This document shows positions 1 through 7,465 of a stretch of 24,302 bases of DNA, in pieces; within the stretch, counting starts at the first letter, position 1, and each line of letters begins with the position of its first letter. Under the pieces are notes generated by a model, which saw only the letters and a list, made by a program, of their open reading frames with translations, searched no databases and was not told the DNA's origin. The stretch comes from CAZTCJ01 sp964612085 (GTDB lineage: Bacteria > Pseudomonadota > Alphaproteobacteria > JAJFIK01). Made by a program: the position numbers and the translations under genes. Location of the stretch: positions 1 through 24,302 of the forward strand of contig CAZTCJ010000060.1 of the NCBI GenBank assembly GCA_964612085.1, in the 5' to 3' direction.

Positions 1-2
1 CC

Positions 3-1076
3 TGGAACGAGGCGCTGGGGCTGCCCCGGCCCTGGGACCAGCAATGGTCGCTCCGTATGCAGCAGATCCTCGCCTTCGAGACCGATCTTTTGGAGTATGC
101 CGATATTTTCAACGGCAGCCATGTGGTCGAGAGCAAGACGGAAGCGCTTGCCAATGCGGCGCGTGCGGAGTTTCAGCGCATCGACGAGATGGGCGGCGCC
201 GTGAACGCGGTCGAGACCGCTTACATGAAACGCCAACTCGTGGACTCCAACACCCGCCGGGTGCGCGCCATCGAATCCGGCGACATGACCGTGGTGGGTG
301 TCAACGCGTTTGGCGAAAGCGCGCCTTCGCCTCTGTCGGCAGGCAACCCCGAGGGACAGATCCTCAAGGTCTCCGACGATATCGAAGCAGGGCAGATCGC
401 GCGCCTTCAAGAATGGCGCTCCGCCCGCGACGCCAAAGCCGTGGAGGCGGCTTTGGCCGACTTGCGCCGGGCAGCCCAGGAAGGCGGTAACATCATGCCG
501 CCGTCGATCGCCGCCGCCAAAGCAGGCGTCACCACCGGCGAATGGGCCGGGACCTTACGCGAGATCTTCGGCGAATACCGGGCGCCCACCGGCGTGGCCC
601 GCTCCGGCCCGGTCGATCAGTCAGGCGATATCGCCGCCGTGCGCACGGATGTGGACCGGGTCTCCAAGGCGCTCGGCCGCCGGCTCAAATTCCTGGTGGG
701 CAAGCCCGGCCTCGACGGCCACTCCAGCGGCGCGGAACAGATTGCCGTGCGCGCCCGGGATGTGGGCATGGAAGTGGTCTATGAAGGCATCCGCCTGACG
801 CCCGCCCAGATCGTCAACGCCGCGCTCGAAGAAGGGGTCCATGTGGTGGGCCTGTCGATCCTCTCGGGCTCCCATGTGCCGCTTGTGGAAGACGTGATGG
901 AACGCATGCGCAGCCAGGGTCTGAGCGATGTGCCCGTGGTGGTCGGCGGCATCATCCCGGAAGCGGACGAAGAGCGCCTGAAAAGCTTCGGCGTCGCCCG
1001 GATCTATACGCCCAAGGACTATCAGCTCACCGAAATCATGCGCGACATCGTCGATCTGCTGGACGAGCGGGCCTGA
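3..1076 (+). CDS. ecm: Coenzyme-B12-dependent acyl-CoA mutase, probably ethylmalonyl-CoA mutase (5'-truncated)
   Basis: This is the last 357 residues of a methylmalonyl-CoA mutase-family protein. The frame is open to the window edge, so the start lies outside. The first part ends the substrate-binding TIM barrel. The last ~130 residues are the cobalamin-binding domain, with the base-off motif DxHxxG (Asp codon 714-716, His 720-722, Gly 729-731), then SILSG and the VVVGG loop. In the family this enzyme rearranges a branched acyl-CoA by a radical mechanism in the cytosol. The wording around the B12 motif (GLDGHSSGAEQ) and the GVNAFGES segment fit ethylmalonyl-CoA mutase, which converts (2R)-ethylmalonyl-CoA to (2S)-methylsuccinyl-CoA for acetyl-CoA assimilation in alphaproteobacteria. 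Methylmalonyl-CoA mutase is the main alternative, because the discriminating N-terminal part is not visible. Membership of the superfamily is very secure. Confidence 0.85.
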   Translation, partial: WNEALGLPRPWDQQWSLRMQQILAFETDLLEYADIFNGSHVVESKTEALANAARAEFQRIDEMGGAVNAVETAYMKRQLVDSNTRRVRAIESGDMTVVGVNAFGESAPSPLSAGNPEGQILKVSDDIEAGQIARLQEWRSARDAKAVEAALADLRRAAQEGGNIMPPSIAAAKAGVTTGEWAGTLREIFGEYRAPTGVARSGPVDQSGDIAAVRTDVDRVSKALGRRLKFLVGKPGLDGHSSGAEQIAVRARDVGMEVVYEGIRLTPAQIVNAALEEGVHVVGLSILSGSHVPLVEDVMERMRSQGLSDVPVVVGGIIPEADEERLKSFGVARIYTPKDYQLTEIMRDIVDLLDERA

Positions 1077-1740
1077 CGCCCCGTTTTATCCACAGAGCGG
1101 ACGCGCGTCCCTGTCAAACGGCCGCAGTCATTTTGTAATCGCGGACACTTTAACCGTGTAAACTCCGCCTTCGAATGATTGCGGCCGGTCATGCGCGTTT
1201 GACGCTTCTTGAGCCCGGAACGCAACCGTCCGGCGCGTGGTAACGGTGTGTCTTCGGTAACCCTGGTCGTCAGAAACCGGACTGTCACCATGGTTTTGCT
1301 TGACAGCCTAAGGGCGAGGATTTGAGATTGACTCGCAGGCTAAGAGATTTGGAGGGCGGTTGGCAGCTCCTTGAGAGATGGGAGCAAAACGAAATCGGGG
1401 AACGCGGACCGGCCGGACAGCAAAAACAAGGTATAGTTCGGCTGCATCAAATCTTTTTGCCACCCTCATCAATACAATTCGAGTTGCGAACACCGGTTAC
1501 AAAGTGAACCGCGTGTTTAACTTATGATGCAAGAGGCAATTATAGTCACGGCAATTGTCGCCCCCGCGCCTTTTCGAACTTTTTTAACCTTAAAAAAGCC
1601 CAAATTTGTTGAAATTCTGAAATATCGTCAGTAACGTTAAGATGGCCTAATCGTAATTGATTCGCTGCGTAGGAAGAAGGAGCGCAACCTTCACAAGAGC
1701 GAACTGGGCCCTTTGACACAGTCAGGAGAGGGTCGAGGCG
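1077..1740. other. Long intergenic region upstream of the membrane/VWA cluster
   Basis: These 664 bases hold no convincing gene. Short open frames here lack coding character. Base composition shifts: about 1430-1700 is clearly more AT-rich than the surroundings, as expected of regulatory DNA. It contains an AT-rich palindrome (1579-1598) and several TTAAC-type words (near 1150, 1517, 1584 and, on the other strand, near 1636) that loosely resemble CtrA half-sites. A purine-rich ribosome-binding site (AGGAGAG, about 1722-1728) precedes the ATG at 1741. I could not place a promoter with confidence. A long 5' leader or a small RNA is possible. Confidence 0.5.
1579..1598. repeat. AT-rich 9-2-9 palindrome in the cluster leader
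   Basis: CTTTTTTAA and TTAAAAAAG flank a two-base CC centre, a perfect nine-base inverted repeat. It stands out in GC-rich DNA and lies about 145 bases before the start of the four-TM protein gene. It could be an operator for a dimeric regulator or part of a bidirectional terminator. The T and A runs lie inside the arms, so it is not a classic intrinsic terminator. Confidence 0.5.
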
Positions 1741-3090
1741 ATGGTGACACATAATCCGTTCGGCGACGTGTTCGACGAATTCACGGCGCGGAAAATACCA
1801 TACGGCTTCAATCACACGGCCGCCGAGAAGGGCGGCTCCGACGATCTGGTCAAGATGGCGAACGCCGAAGAGGACGGTCGCTATCTGGGCGGCAGGAAGG
1901 TGCCCATCACCACGCCGCTGCTGACCGGCCGTATTGATCGGTGGAATGAATATTTCAATGCCAAGCTGCGCGTGATCGAAGGCGAAATGCGCGACCTGCA
2001 CCGTCGCGCCCATGATGCCCGTTTTTCTCACAACATCATGCTCATCGTCGCGGCGGTCTTTTCGTTTATCGTATTTGTGGCGGTGCTCGCGGTTGACTAT
2101 GCCGTGGTCTCGGAATTCTGGTCCCGCGAATATGCCAATGAATTCGGTGAAGTGCCGGAAGCCTTTGTCGGCTCGATCATCATCAAGGCGCTGCAGGTGG
2201 TGGTGGCCGCCCTTGCCTTCCATTTCTTCTTTCAGAGTCTGGACCGCAGAGGGCGCCGGATCTTCACCGTCGTCATCTTCATCATCTCGCTGCTGTTCCT
2301 GCTGAGCCTGGGGCTGCTGAACGCCTCGCGCAGCGTGCCCACTGATCCGGGCGCCTCGATCCAGGACCGTGCGCTGCTGGAGGAACTGGGCATCGAGGCC
2401 GACCAGCCCGCGCAGACCGCCCCAGTGGACGAGGACCGCTCGGGCGCCCTGGCCTGGCTGGAAAGCAACCGCACCCTGCTGTGGTATGCGGCGCTGGGCT
2501 TCCTGTTCGTGACCGTGACGGCGGTGGCCGCCATGGTACTCCACATCTTCATGCGGGCCATGGGCGGTCTCTTCGGACGGATGGATAATGAATATTACTA
2601 CACGAACAGATCCATCATGAACCGCAGGGACATGCTGTTGCGTCTGAAACGGGCCCAGCGCGCGCGCCAGTGGCTGACTTCGGAGAACGCCCGCCAGCAC
2701 CTACTCAAGGGCAGCCTGGCCGCCTTCGAGACCGGCTATATTTTCGGCCTGCGCGAAGGGCCGGGCACCAGCCGCTTCCGCTTCGGCGGCGGCGGTGGCG
2801 AGGCCGGCAGCACCCAGGGTATCGAAGAGCTGGAGCAACAGCTCCACACGGTGATCCCCGAAGCCCAGGCCTATATCGAAAGCCAGCAGGGCATGCTGGT
2901 CGCCGAGACCGAAGAAGAGTTCTACGAGGACGACCGGGACGAGGAAAAAGAAGACCGGATCCGCGAGCGTCGCGAAGAACGCCAGATCGAGCGGGAACGC
3001 CGCCGGGCCGCGCGGGAAGCGGAAATGGAAGACTACGCGCCTCCGCCCCGGGCCAACGGCCACGATCCGGACGGGACCCGTCCCAACTAA
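1741..3090 (+). CDS. Four-TM membrane protein with charged cytoplasmic-type tail, unknown function
   Basis: I do not recognise a named family in this 449-residue protein. Four hydrophobic segments lie at about 99-120, 142-165, 174-194 and 246-271. The ~98 residues before the first segment are soluble and mixed-charge. After the fourth segment come a basic stretch (about 291-310, RRDMLLRLKRAQ-type), a glycine patch (349-356) and a highly charged, probably helical or coiled-coil Glu/Arg tail (about 388-431). By the positive-inside rule both termini are probably cytoplasmic, with the TM3-TM4 loop (about 195-245, Asp/Glu-rich) inside and short outer loops, or the reverse; this is inference. The start has an AGGAGAG ribosome-binding site 12 bases upstream. 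It is the first gene of a same-strand group with three VWA-like genes, so it could be their membrane partner. Downstream (3112-3145) lies a strong hairpin. Confidence 0.75.
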   Translation: MVTHNPFGDVFDEFTARKIPYGFNHTAAEKGGSDDLVKMANAEEDGRYLGGRKVPITTPLLTGRIDRWNEYFNAKLRVIEGEMRDLHRRAHDARFSHNIMLIVAAVFSFIVFVAVLAVDYAVVSEFWSREYANEFGEVPEAFVGSIIIKALQVVVAALAFHFFFQSLDRRGRRIFTVVIFIISLLFLLSLGLLNASRSVPTDPGASIQDRALLEELGIEADQPAQTAPVDEDRSGALAWLESNRTLLWYAALGFLFVTVTAVAAMVLHIFMRAMGGLFGRMDNEYYYTNRSIMNRRDMLLRLKRAQRARQWLTSENARQHLLKGSLAAFETGYIFGLREGPGTSRFRFGGGGGEAGSTQGIEELEQQLHTVIPEAQAYIESQQGMLVAETEEEFYEDDRDEEKEDRIRERREERQIERERRRAAREAEMEDYAPPPRANGHDPDGTRPN

Positions 3091-3111
3091 GCGTCGGGCT
3101 CTTATCCCCCA

Positions 3112-3145
3112 AACCGCCGCGGCGCTTAGACTGGCCGCGGCGGTT
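3112..3145 (+). terminator. Perfect 12-bp GC hairpin between the four-TM gene and the VWA genes
   Basis: The arms 3112-3123 and 3134-3145 are perfectly complementary (AACCGCCGCGGC / GCCGCGGCGGTT) around a 10-base loop. The hairpin starts 22 bases after the stop codon of the four-TM gene. No T-run follows, so it may be a partial terminator, an attenuator or an mRNA-stabilising structure that sets different expression of the two parts of the cluster. Confidence 0.5.
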
Positions 3146-3249
3146 CATGCGGGGGATGGCGGGACAGATGGGCTGTGGATATACTGCGCCAGGTATTCAT
3201 GCCTTACGAGAGAAGCAGGTCGCACGCTTCAGACAGGGACGAGGGGGTC

Positions 3250-4140
3250 ATGACGGCGGCAGTGCACGATCAAAACGGACAGCGCAAAGAAGCCGCAGCC
3301 GAGCGCGCCGGCTCTTGGACCAACGGCTTCGGGATCAAAGGAGCTGCGGCCCGCTTGAGCGCCATGGTCTTCGGTCTCGTCCTGGGGACGGCGCTGATGC
3401 TGGCGCCCATGGGCGTATCCAACGCCACGCCGTTGCCGGATGTGCCGGCCGCGCCCATCGTGGGCCAATCGTCCGGGTCGGGCGGCGGCTGGTTCGACTG
3501 GCTGTTCGAGCTGTTCAGCCCGCGCAAGCTGAACCCGACGGACGACATCGAACACGTCATCATCGGGCTCGACCTGTCTAAGAGCAATCCGCTCATCATG
3601 GACGACAATTTCGCCACCAAGGTCGCCCGCTTCGTGGGCGACGAGATCGAGACCCTGCCGATCCGCTCGCGCATCACTTTGCGCACTTTCGGGGTCGATC
3701 TGGCTGCGGCCAATTCCCTGGGCCGCAACTATGTGATCCGCACCAGCCTGCCGGCCGACCGCGTCGCCGCGTCCCTCGAAACGGCCATCAGCGACACGCC
3801 CGGCGCCATCCGGCGCGGCCGCATCCAGGCCCAGGACTTCACCAATATTTTGTCCTTCCTTTACAACATGGCCCAGATCGTCGATTGCGACGACTACAAG
3901 ACGACGATCATTCTGGCCACGGACGCCATCGAGGATTCCGAACTCGCCAAGCTGAACCGCGCGGACGGCCGCCTGCCGCCGGCGCCCGACGGCCTTTTCG
4001 CCGGATGCCATGAACTTCTGATCCTCGGCATCGGCCAGGGGCGCGGCAGTGTCACCACCACATCGCGGCTGCGCCGGGAATGGCAGCGCTGGGCGAACGA
4101 AGCGGGCTTCGAACGGTTCCGGGGCCTGAACAACTGGTAG
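3250..4140 (+). CDS. Exported VWA-like MIDAS protein, paralogue 1
   Basis: A hydrophobic segment at about 34-55 of this 296-residue protein acts as signal or anchor, so the rest should be periplasmic. A Gly-rich and aromatic stretch (78-89) follows. From about residue 100 there is a VWA-like fold: strand plus D108-L-S110-K-S112 (a canonical MIDAS DxSxS), T198 in FTNI as second metal position, and D225 in ATDAIEDSE as third. The only two cysteines are C213 and C253, and both match cysteines in the next two genes. The C-terminus carries W-x2-WA-x2-AGF-x2-F-x-GL-x2-W ending at the last residue. VWA domains bind protein ligands through a metal ion; the ligand is unknown. I chose the ATG at 3250 because GAGGGGG lies just upstream; an in-frame GTG at 3175 and ATG at 3199 are alternatives. 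Confidence 0.75.
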   Translation: MTAAVHDQNGQRKEAAAERAGSWTNGFGIKGAAARLSAMVFGLVLGTALMLAPMGVSNATPLPDVPAAPIVGQSSGSGGGWFDWLFELFSPRKLNPTDDIEHVIIGLDLSKSNPLIMDDNFATKVARFVGDEIETLPIRSRITLRTFGVDLAAANSLGRNYVIRTSLPADRVAASLETAISDTPGAIRRGRIQAQDFTNILSFLYNMAQIVDCDDYKTTIILATDAIEDSELAKLNRADGRLPPAPDGLFAGCHELLILGIGQGRGSVTTTSRLRREWQRWANEAGFERFRGLNNW

Positions 4141-4199
4141 GCGGAGGATCGGCCGCGTCTTGGGATGCATGGTCGCGACCCGGTAATCCTCCGTCGGAA

Positions 4200-4213
4200 C
4201 CGCCTTCGGGCGG
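4200..4213 (+). other. UUCG-capped hairpin in the spacer between VWA-like genes 1 and 2
   Basis: CCGCC-TTCG-GGCGG forms a perfect five-base stem with the very stable UUCG tetraloop. It sits in the 119-base spacer between two same-strand paralogues, and no T-run follows. The same spacer also has a longer-range inverted repeat (CGGAGGAT near 4142, ATCCTCCG near 4186). RNA processing or differential stability is more likely than termination. Confidence 0.4.
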
Positions 4214-4259
4214 AGCCACGAGGATAGACGCCTTGCATTTATCAGGGGGGTGACGCGAC

Positions 4260-5021
4260 GTGTCCAAACAAGAAACCACGCCAGCCAAAGCCATTGTGAT
4301 GACCCCGACCCGCTGGATCCTCGTGATTTTGTCAACCCTCGGCTTTTTGCTGGCCGCACTTATCCTGATCGGCGTCATCTATTACGCGGCGACTTTCGCT
4401 TATCAGACGGTCGAAGGGCCGGAAGGCGACGGCACCCACATCATCATCGGCCTCGACATCTCCGACGGCAATCCGCTCGTCAGCGATGCCGGCTTCGCCG
4501 ACCGCGCCGGCGAACGGCTGCGCAAGCTGGTGTCGTCCTTGGCCATCCGCTCGCGCGTCAGCATCCGCAGCTTCGGCGATTACGGCGAATCCCCCGCCAG
4601 CCTGCAGCAGGACCGGGACATTTCCGCCAATGCCTCGCCGGGCCAGGTCGGCGATCTCGTCAACCAGATCGTCGAGAAAATGCCGGAGATCATGGCGGGC
4701 GGGAAGATCCAGCCGCACACGGATTCCAACATCGTCGCCTTCCTGGAAGGCATCGCGGGCGCGGTGGATTGCAGCCGCGACACGCGTCTTATTCTCGTCA
4801 CGGACGGGCTGGAAGATTCCGAATATGTGACGATTACGGACGACACCGGCGTTCTGCCGAATCCGCTGGGGCCCATCTACGAAGGCTGTACCCAGTTGCA
4901 GATGGTGGGGCTCGGCCGGGGACAGAACAGCCCGGTGCTGACGCGCCATCTCCAGGCCCAATGGCAGAACTGGGCGCGCCAGGCCGGGTTCAAGGATTTT
5001 CTGGGTCTCGTCAACTGGTAA
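4260..5021 (+). CDS. Membrane-anchored VWA-like protein, paralogue 2
   Basis: One strong uncleaved-looking TM segment at about 18-48 of this 253-residue protein is followed by a single VWA-like domain. The MIDAS-like positions are D66-I-S68-D-G70 (DxSxG rather than DxSxS), S156 in DSNI instead of Thr, and D182 in VTDGLEDSE. The only cysteines are C171 and C210, 39 apart, equivalent to those of its neighbours. The C-terminus again reads W-x2-WA-x2-AGF-x2-F-x-GL-x2-W. The start is GTG at 4260, preceded by a G-rich Shine-Dalgarno-like run (AGGGGGG) about nine bases upstream. The type II anchor puts the domain in the periplasm. Metal binding may be altered because two MIDAS positions differ from the consensus. 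The ligand is unknown. Its place between two paralogues suggests a hetero-oligomer; this is inference. Confidence 0.75.
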   Translation: MSKQETTPAKAIVMTPTRWILVILSTLGFLLAALILIGVIYYAATFAYQTVEGPEGDGTHIIIGLDISDGNPLVSDAGFADRAGERLRKLVSSLAIRSRVSIRSFGDYGESPASLQQDRDISANASPGQVGDLVNQIVEKMPEIMAGGKIQPHTDSNIVAFLEGIAGAVDCSRDTRLILVTDGLEDSEYVTITDDTGVLPNPLGPIYEGCTQLQMVGLGRGQNSPVLTRHLQAQWQNWARQAGFKDFLGLVNW

Positions 5022-5066
5022 GCCCACAGAAAGAGGAACGGCTCCGGCCGTTAGGAGAGCTTGAGG

Positions 5067-5783
5067 ATGCCGTATCTGCGTAATCTCGACCCCTTCTTGC
5101 GCCCCTTTTCCATGCTGGGCCTCGCCATGCTCCTGGCCGCCGCACTTGCGGGAGTCCCGCAATCCGCCCAGGCCCAGAGCACGCCGCCCCCGCCCTTCCA
5201 TCTGGTGATCGGCATTGATGTCAGCACGGGCAGCCCCTTCGTGACGGATATGTCGTTCTCGGAGAAAGTGGCCAAGCGTATTGCCGAGGCTGTCGAGGCC
5301 CTGCCCGTGCGCGCCAAACTGTCGATCCGCAGTTTCTCCGCTCACGGATTGGTGGTGAAGGAGCTTGACGTGGACCGGCAGATCACGGCGCGCCAGTCGG
5401 CCGAGCGCACGGCGGTTTTCGTCGAAACCCTCATCTCCAAAGTGCCGCAACTGGCGGAAAATGGCCAGATCACGGTCAATCCGCAAAGCGACATTCTGGG
5501 CTTTCTCTACACCATGTCCCGCGCGGTGGATTGCGAGGTGACGGAGACCGTGTTCATTCTGGCGACGGACGGTTTCGAGGAATCGGAATACGCCAAGCTT
5601 ACCAATGGCGATACGCTGCCCGTCCCCGACGGCGCGCCCTTTGCCAGTTGCGCCCGGCTGGAAATGCTGGGCCTGGGACGGCGTGGCGGCAGCCCAACGC
5701 TGACCAATAAGGTGATCGGCGAGTGGACAAGCTGGGCGGAAAAGGCCGGGTTCGAGACCTTTATCGGCCTCGATTCCTGGTAA
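5067..5783 (+). CDS. Secreted (signal-peptide) VWA-like protein, paralogue 3
   Basis: This 238-residue protein starts with a classic signal peptide ending near AQA-QS (about 36-38), so it is probably cleaved and free in the periplasm or beyond. A proline run then leads into a VWA-like domain: D51-V-S53-T-G55, S141 in QSDI, D168 in ATDGFEESE. The only cysteines are C156 and C195, 39 apart as in paralogue 2. The C-terminus matches the shared signature W-x2-WA-x2-AGF-x2-F-x-GL-x2-W. I chose ATG 5067 because AGGAG at 5053-5057 is nine bases upstream; a TTG at 5061 is less likely. The gene begins 45 bases after paralogue 2 and its last 23 bases overlap the convergent gluQRS end. The function is unknown. 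Confidence 0.75.
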   Translation: MPYLRNLDPFLRPFSMLGLAMLLAAALAGVPQSAQAQSTPPPPFHLVIGIDVSTGSPFVTDMSFSEKVAKRIAEAVEALPVRAKLSIRSFSAHGLVVKELDVDRQITARQSAERTAVFVETLISKVPQLAENGQITVNPQSDILGFLYTMSRAVDCEVTETVFILATDGFEESEYAKLTNGDTLPVPDGAPFASCARLEMLGLGRRGGSPTLTNKVIGEWTSWAEKAGFETFIGLDSW

Positions 5784-6699
5784 TCGCCGACTGGTCTGGC
5801 GGCGTCACGCCAACCTGCCGCCAGACATCCTCCGCAGACAAACCTTGCTCTCTGAGCGTCGCGATCGCGCGCGCCTTGTCCCGCTTGGCGAGCCGTTTGC
5901 CCGTTTCGTCCCGGATCAGCCGGTGATGGCGGTAGCGCGGCGCCGGATAGCCCAGCAGGATCTGCAAAAGCCGGTGCACATGGGTGGAGGGGAACAGGTC
6001 TTCCCCCCGGGTCACCAGGGTGATGCCCTGATCCGCATCGTCCACGGTCACGCTCAAATGATAGCTGGCGGGCGCGTCCTTCCGATTGAGGACGATATCG
6101 CCGAAAGGCGCGGGATCGAGCGGGACGGTACCGGTCTCGCCATCGGGCCCCGCGCCTTCTTCCATGAAATGCCAGGCATTGCCCGCCAAATCCCGGGCCC
6201 GGGCGATCGCCTCACCCATCCGGAGACGGAGCGCGTAAGGCTTGCCTGCTGCGCGCAAGGCCCCCGCCTCGCCCTCGGGCAAGGCGCGGCAGGTCCCCGG
6301 ATAGACCGGCCCGTCCGGTCCATGGGGCGCCGATACCGCGTTCTCGATCTGAGCGGCGATATCCTTCCGGGTACAGAAGCACGGGTAGGTCAGGCCCATG
6401 GCCTTGAGCGCGGCAATCGCCTGCGCGTACCGGTCAGCCCGTTTGGACTGATACGGCACCGGCTCGTCCCAGACGAGGCCGAGCCAGGCGAGATCCGCAA
6501 AGATACCATCGACGAAGTCCGGCCGCGCCCGGGTCTGGTCGAGATCGTCGATCCGCAGGCAGAACCGGCCGCCCGCCATACGCGCTGCTTCCGCCGCCAT
6601 ATGGGCCGAAAAAGCATGGCCCAGATGGAGCCGTCCCGTGGGCGACGGCGCGAAGCGCGTGATCACCGGGCGGCGGATTGAAGACGGGCTGTCGGTCAT
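5761..6699 (-). CDS. gluQRS: Glutamyl-Q tRNA(Asp) synthetase
   Basis: This is a 312-residue truncated GluRS-like enzyme without the anticodon-binding domain, the usual GluQ-RS length. The HIGH-like motif is H25-L-G-H28 after RFAPSPTG. The KMSKS-like loop is KRLAKRD (268-274). The zinc site typical of GluQ-RS is visible as C107-x-C109 with Y133 and C137. Known role of the family: it activates glutamate without tRNA and transfers it to the queuosine base at position 34 of tRNA-Asp, making glutamyl-queuosine in the cytosol. Its 3' end overlaps the convergent VWA-like gene by 23 bases. It is divergent from the esterase gene, with 88 bases between the starts. The start ATG lacks a clear Shine-Dalgarno. 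Confidence 0.93.
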   Translation of the reverse strand: MTDSPSSIRRPVITRFAPSPTGRLHLGHAFSAHMAAEAARMAGGRFCLRIDDLDQTRARPDFVDGIFADLAWLGLVWDEPVPYQSKRADRYAQAIAALKAMGLTYPCFCTRKDIAAQIENAVSAPHGPDGPVYPGTCRALPEGEAGALRAAGKPYALRLRMGEAIARARDLAGNAWHFMEEGAGPDGETGTVPLDPAPFGDIVLNRKDAPASYHLSVTVDDADQGITLVTRGEDLFPSTHVHRLLQILLGYPAPRYRHHRLIRDETGKRLAKRDKARAIATLREQGLSAEDVWRQVGVTPPDQSAITRNRGR

Positions 6700-6721
6700 A
6701 TGCGCATCCGGGGCGGCCGGT

Positions 6722-6748
6722 TTGCTTGGGCCAGAAACACTCTATGAT
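6722..6748 (+). promoter_or_regulatory. Possible sigma70-type promoter for the esterase gene
   Basis: TATGAT at 6743-6748 is close to the -10 consensus and lies 39 bases before the esterase ATG. TTGCTT at 6722-6727 could be the -35 box, although the spacing is short (15 bases). It lies in the divergent gap with gluQRS. Confidence 0.35.
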
Positions 6749-6787
6749 ACCAAGCTTGTCCGTCACGCCACAGCTTCGAGGTTTGCC

Positions 6788-7465
6788 ATGTCCCTGCCCC
6801 AACTCGACGGCCCCCGCGCCGCCCCCGCAAACGGTCAGAAAGCGGACCGGCTGATCGTCCTCGTCCATGGCTACGGAGCCGACGGTCAGGATCTGATCGG
6901 CCTGGGCCAAGCCTGGCAGCAGATCCTGCCCTCCGCCGCTTTCGTCGCGCCCAACGCGCCGGAACGCTGCGCCATGTCGCCCATGGGCTTTCAGTGGTTC
7001 GGCATCACCCGCATGGACCCCAACGAAATGTGGAACGGCGTGCAGGCGGCAGGGCCCATCCTCGATGCCTTTATCGACCAGGAGCTGGAACGCCACGGCC
7101 TCGACGACAGCCGCCTGGCGCTCGTCGGCTTCAGCCAGGGCACCATGCTGTCGCTCCATGTGGGCCTGCGCCGGGCCAAAGCCCCTGCGGCGATCGTTGG
7201 CTATTCAGGCGCCCTATGCGGCGAAGAGCATCTGAAAGAGCAGCTTAAAGCGCGCCCGCCCATCCTGCTCGTTCATGGCGACGCGGATCCCACCGTGCCG
7301 GTCGGCGCGCTCCATGTGGCGGTTCAAGCGCTGGGCGCCAACAATCTCACCGTCAAGTGGCATGTGTCCAAGGGCGTCGGCCACGGCATCGCGCCGGATG
7401 GTCTCCAGCTCGGCGGACATTTCCTTGTGGATGCTTTCGCGGGCAAGCTGACAGCCTCTCCATGA
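6788..7465 (+). CDS. Alpha/beta-hydrolase, phospholipase/carboxylesterase family
   Basis: This 225-residue cytosolic enzyme belongs to the small carboxylesterase/lysophospholipase (acyl-protein thioesterase-like) group. Early HGYGADG forms the oxyanion region. The nucleophile is S116 in GFSQG, the acid is D167 in HGDADPTVP, and the base is H199 in GVGHGI. This order and spacing are typical of the family, as is the length (about 210-230). It likely hydrolyses short-chain carboxylic esters; the physiological substrate cannot be read from sequence. I chose ATG 6788 because upstream in-frame codons run into the divergent gluQRS gene and similarity begins here. It stands alone between gluQRS and the HNH gene. 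Confidence 0.9.
   Translation: MSLPQLDGPRAAPANGQKADRLIVLVHGYGADGQDLIGLGQAWQQILPSAAFVAPNAPERCAMSPMGFQWFGITRMDPNEMWNGVQAAGPILDAFIDQELERHGLDDSRLALVGFSQGTMLSLHVGLRRAKAPAAIVGYSGALCGEEHLKEQLKARPPILLVHGDADPTVPVGALHVAVQALGANNLTVKWHVSKGVGHGIAPDGLQLGGHFLVDAFAGKLTASP

Noticed and set aside
1069..1087. Possible terminator at the end of the B12 mutase gene (GGGC...GCCC then TTTT)
   Set aside because: The stem is only four base pairs, too weak to support.
1713..1718. TTGACA resembling a -35 box before the four-TM gene
   Set aside because: It overlaps the ribosome-binding site region only 22 bases before the start codon, so the -10 box would fall in the coding sequence.
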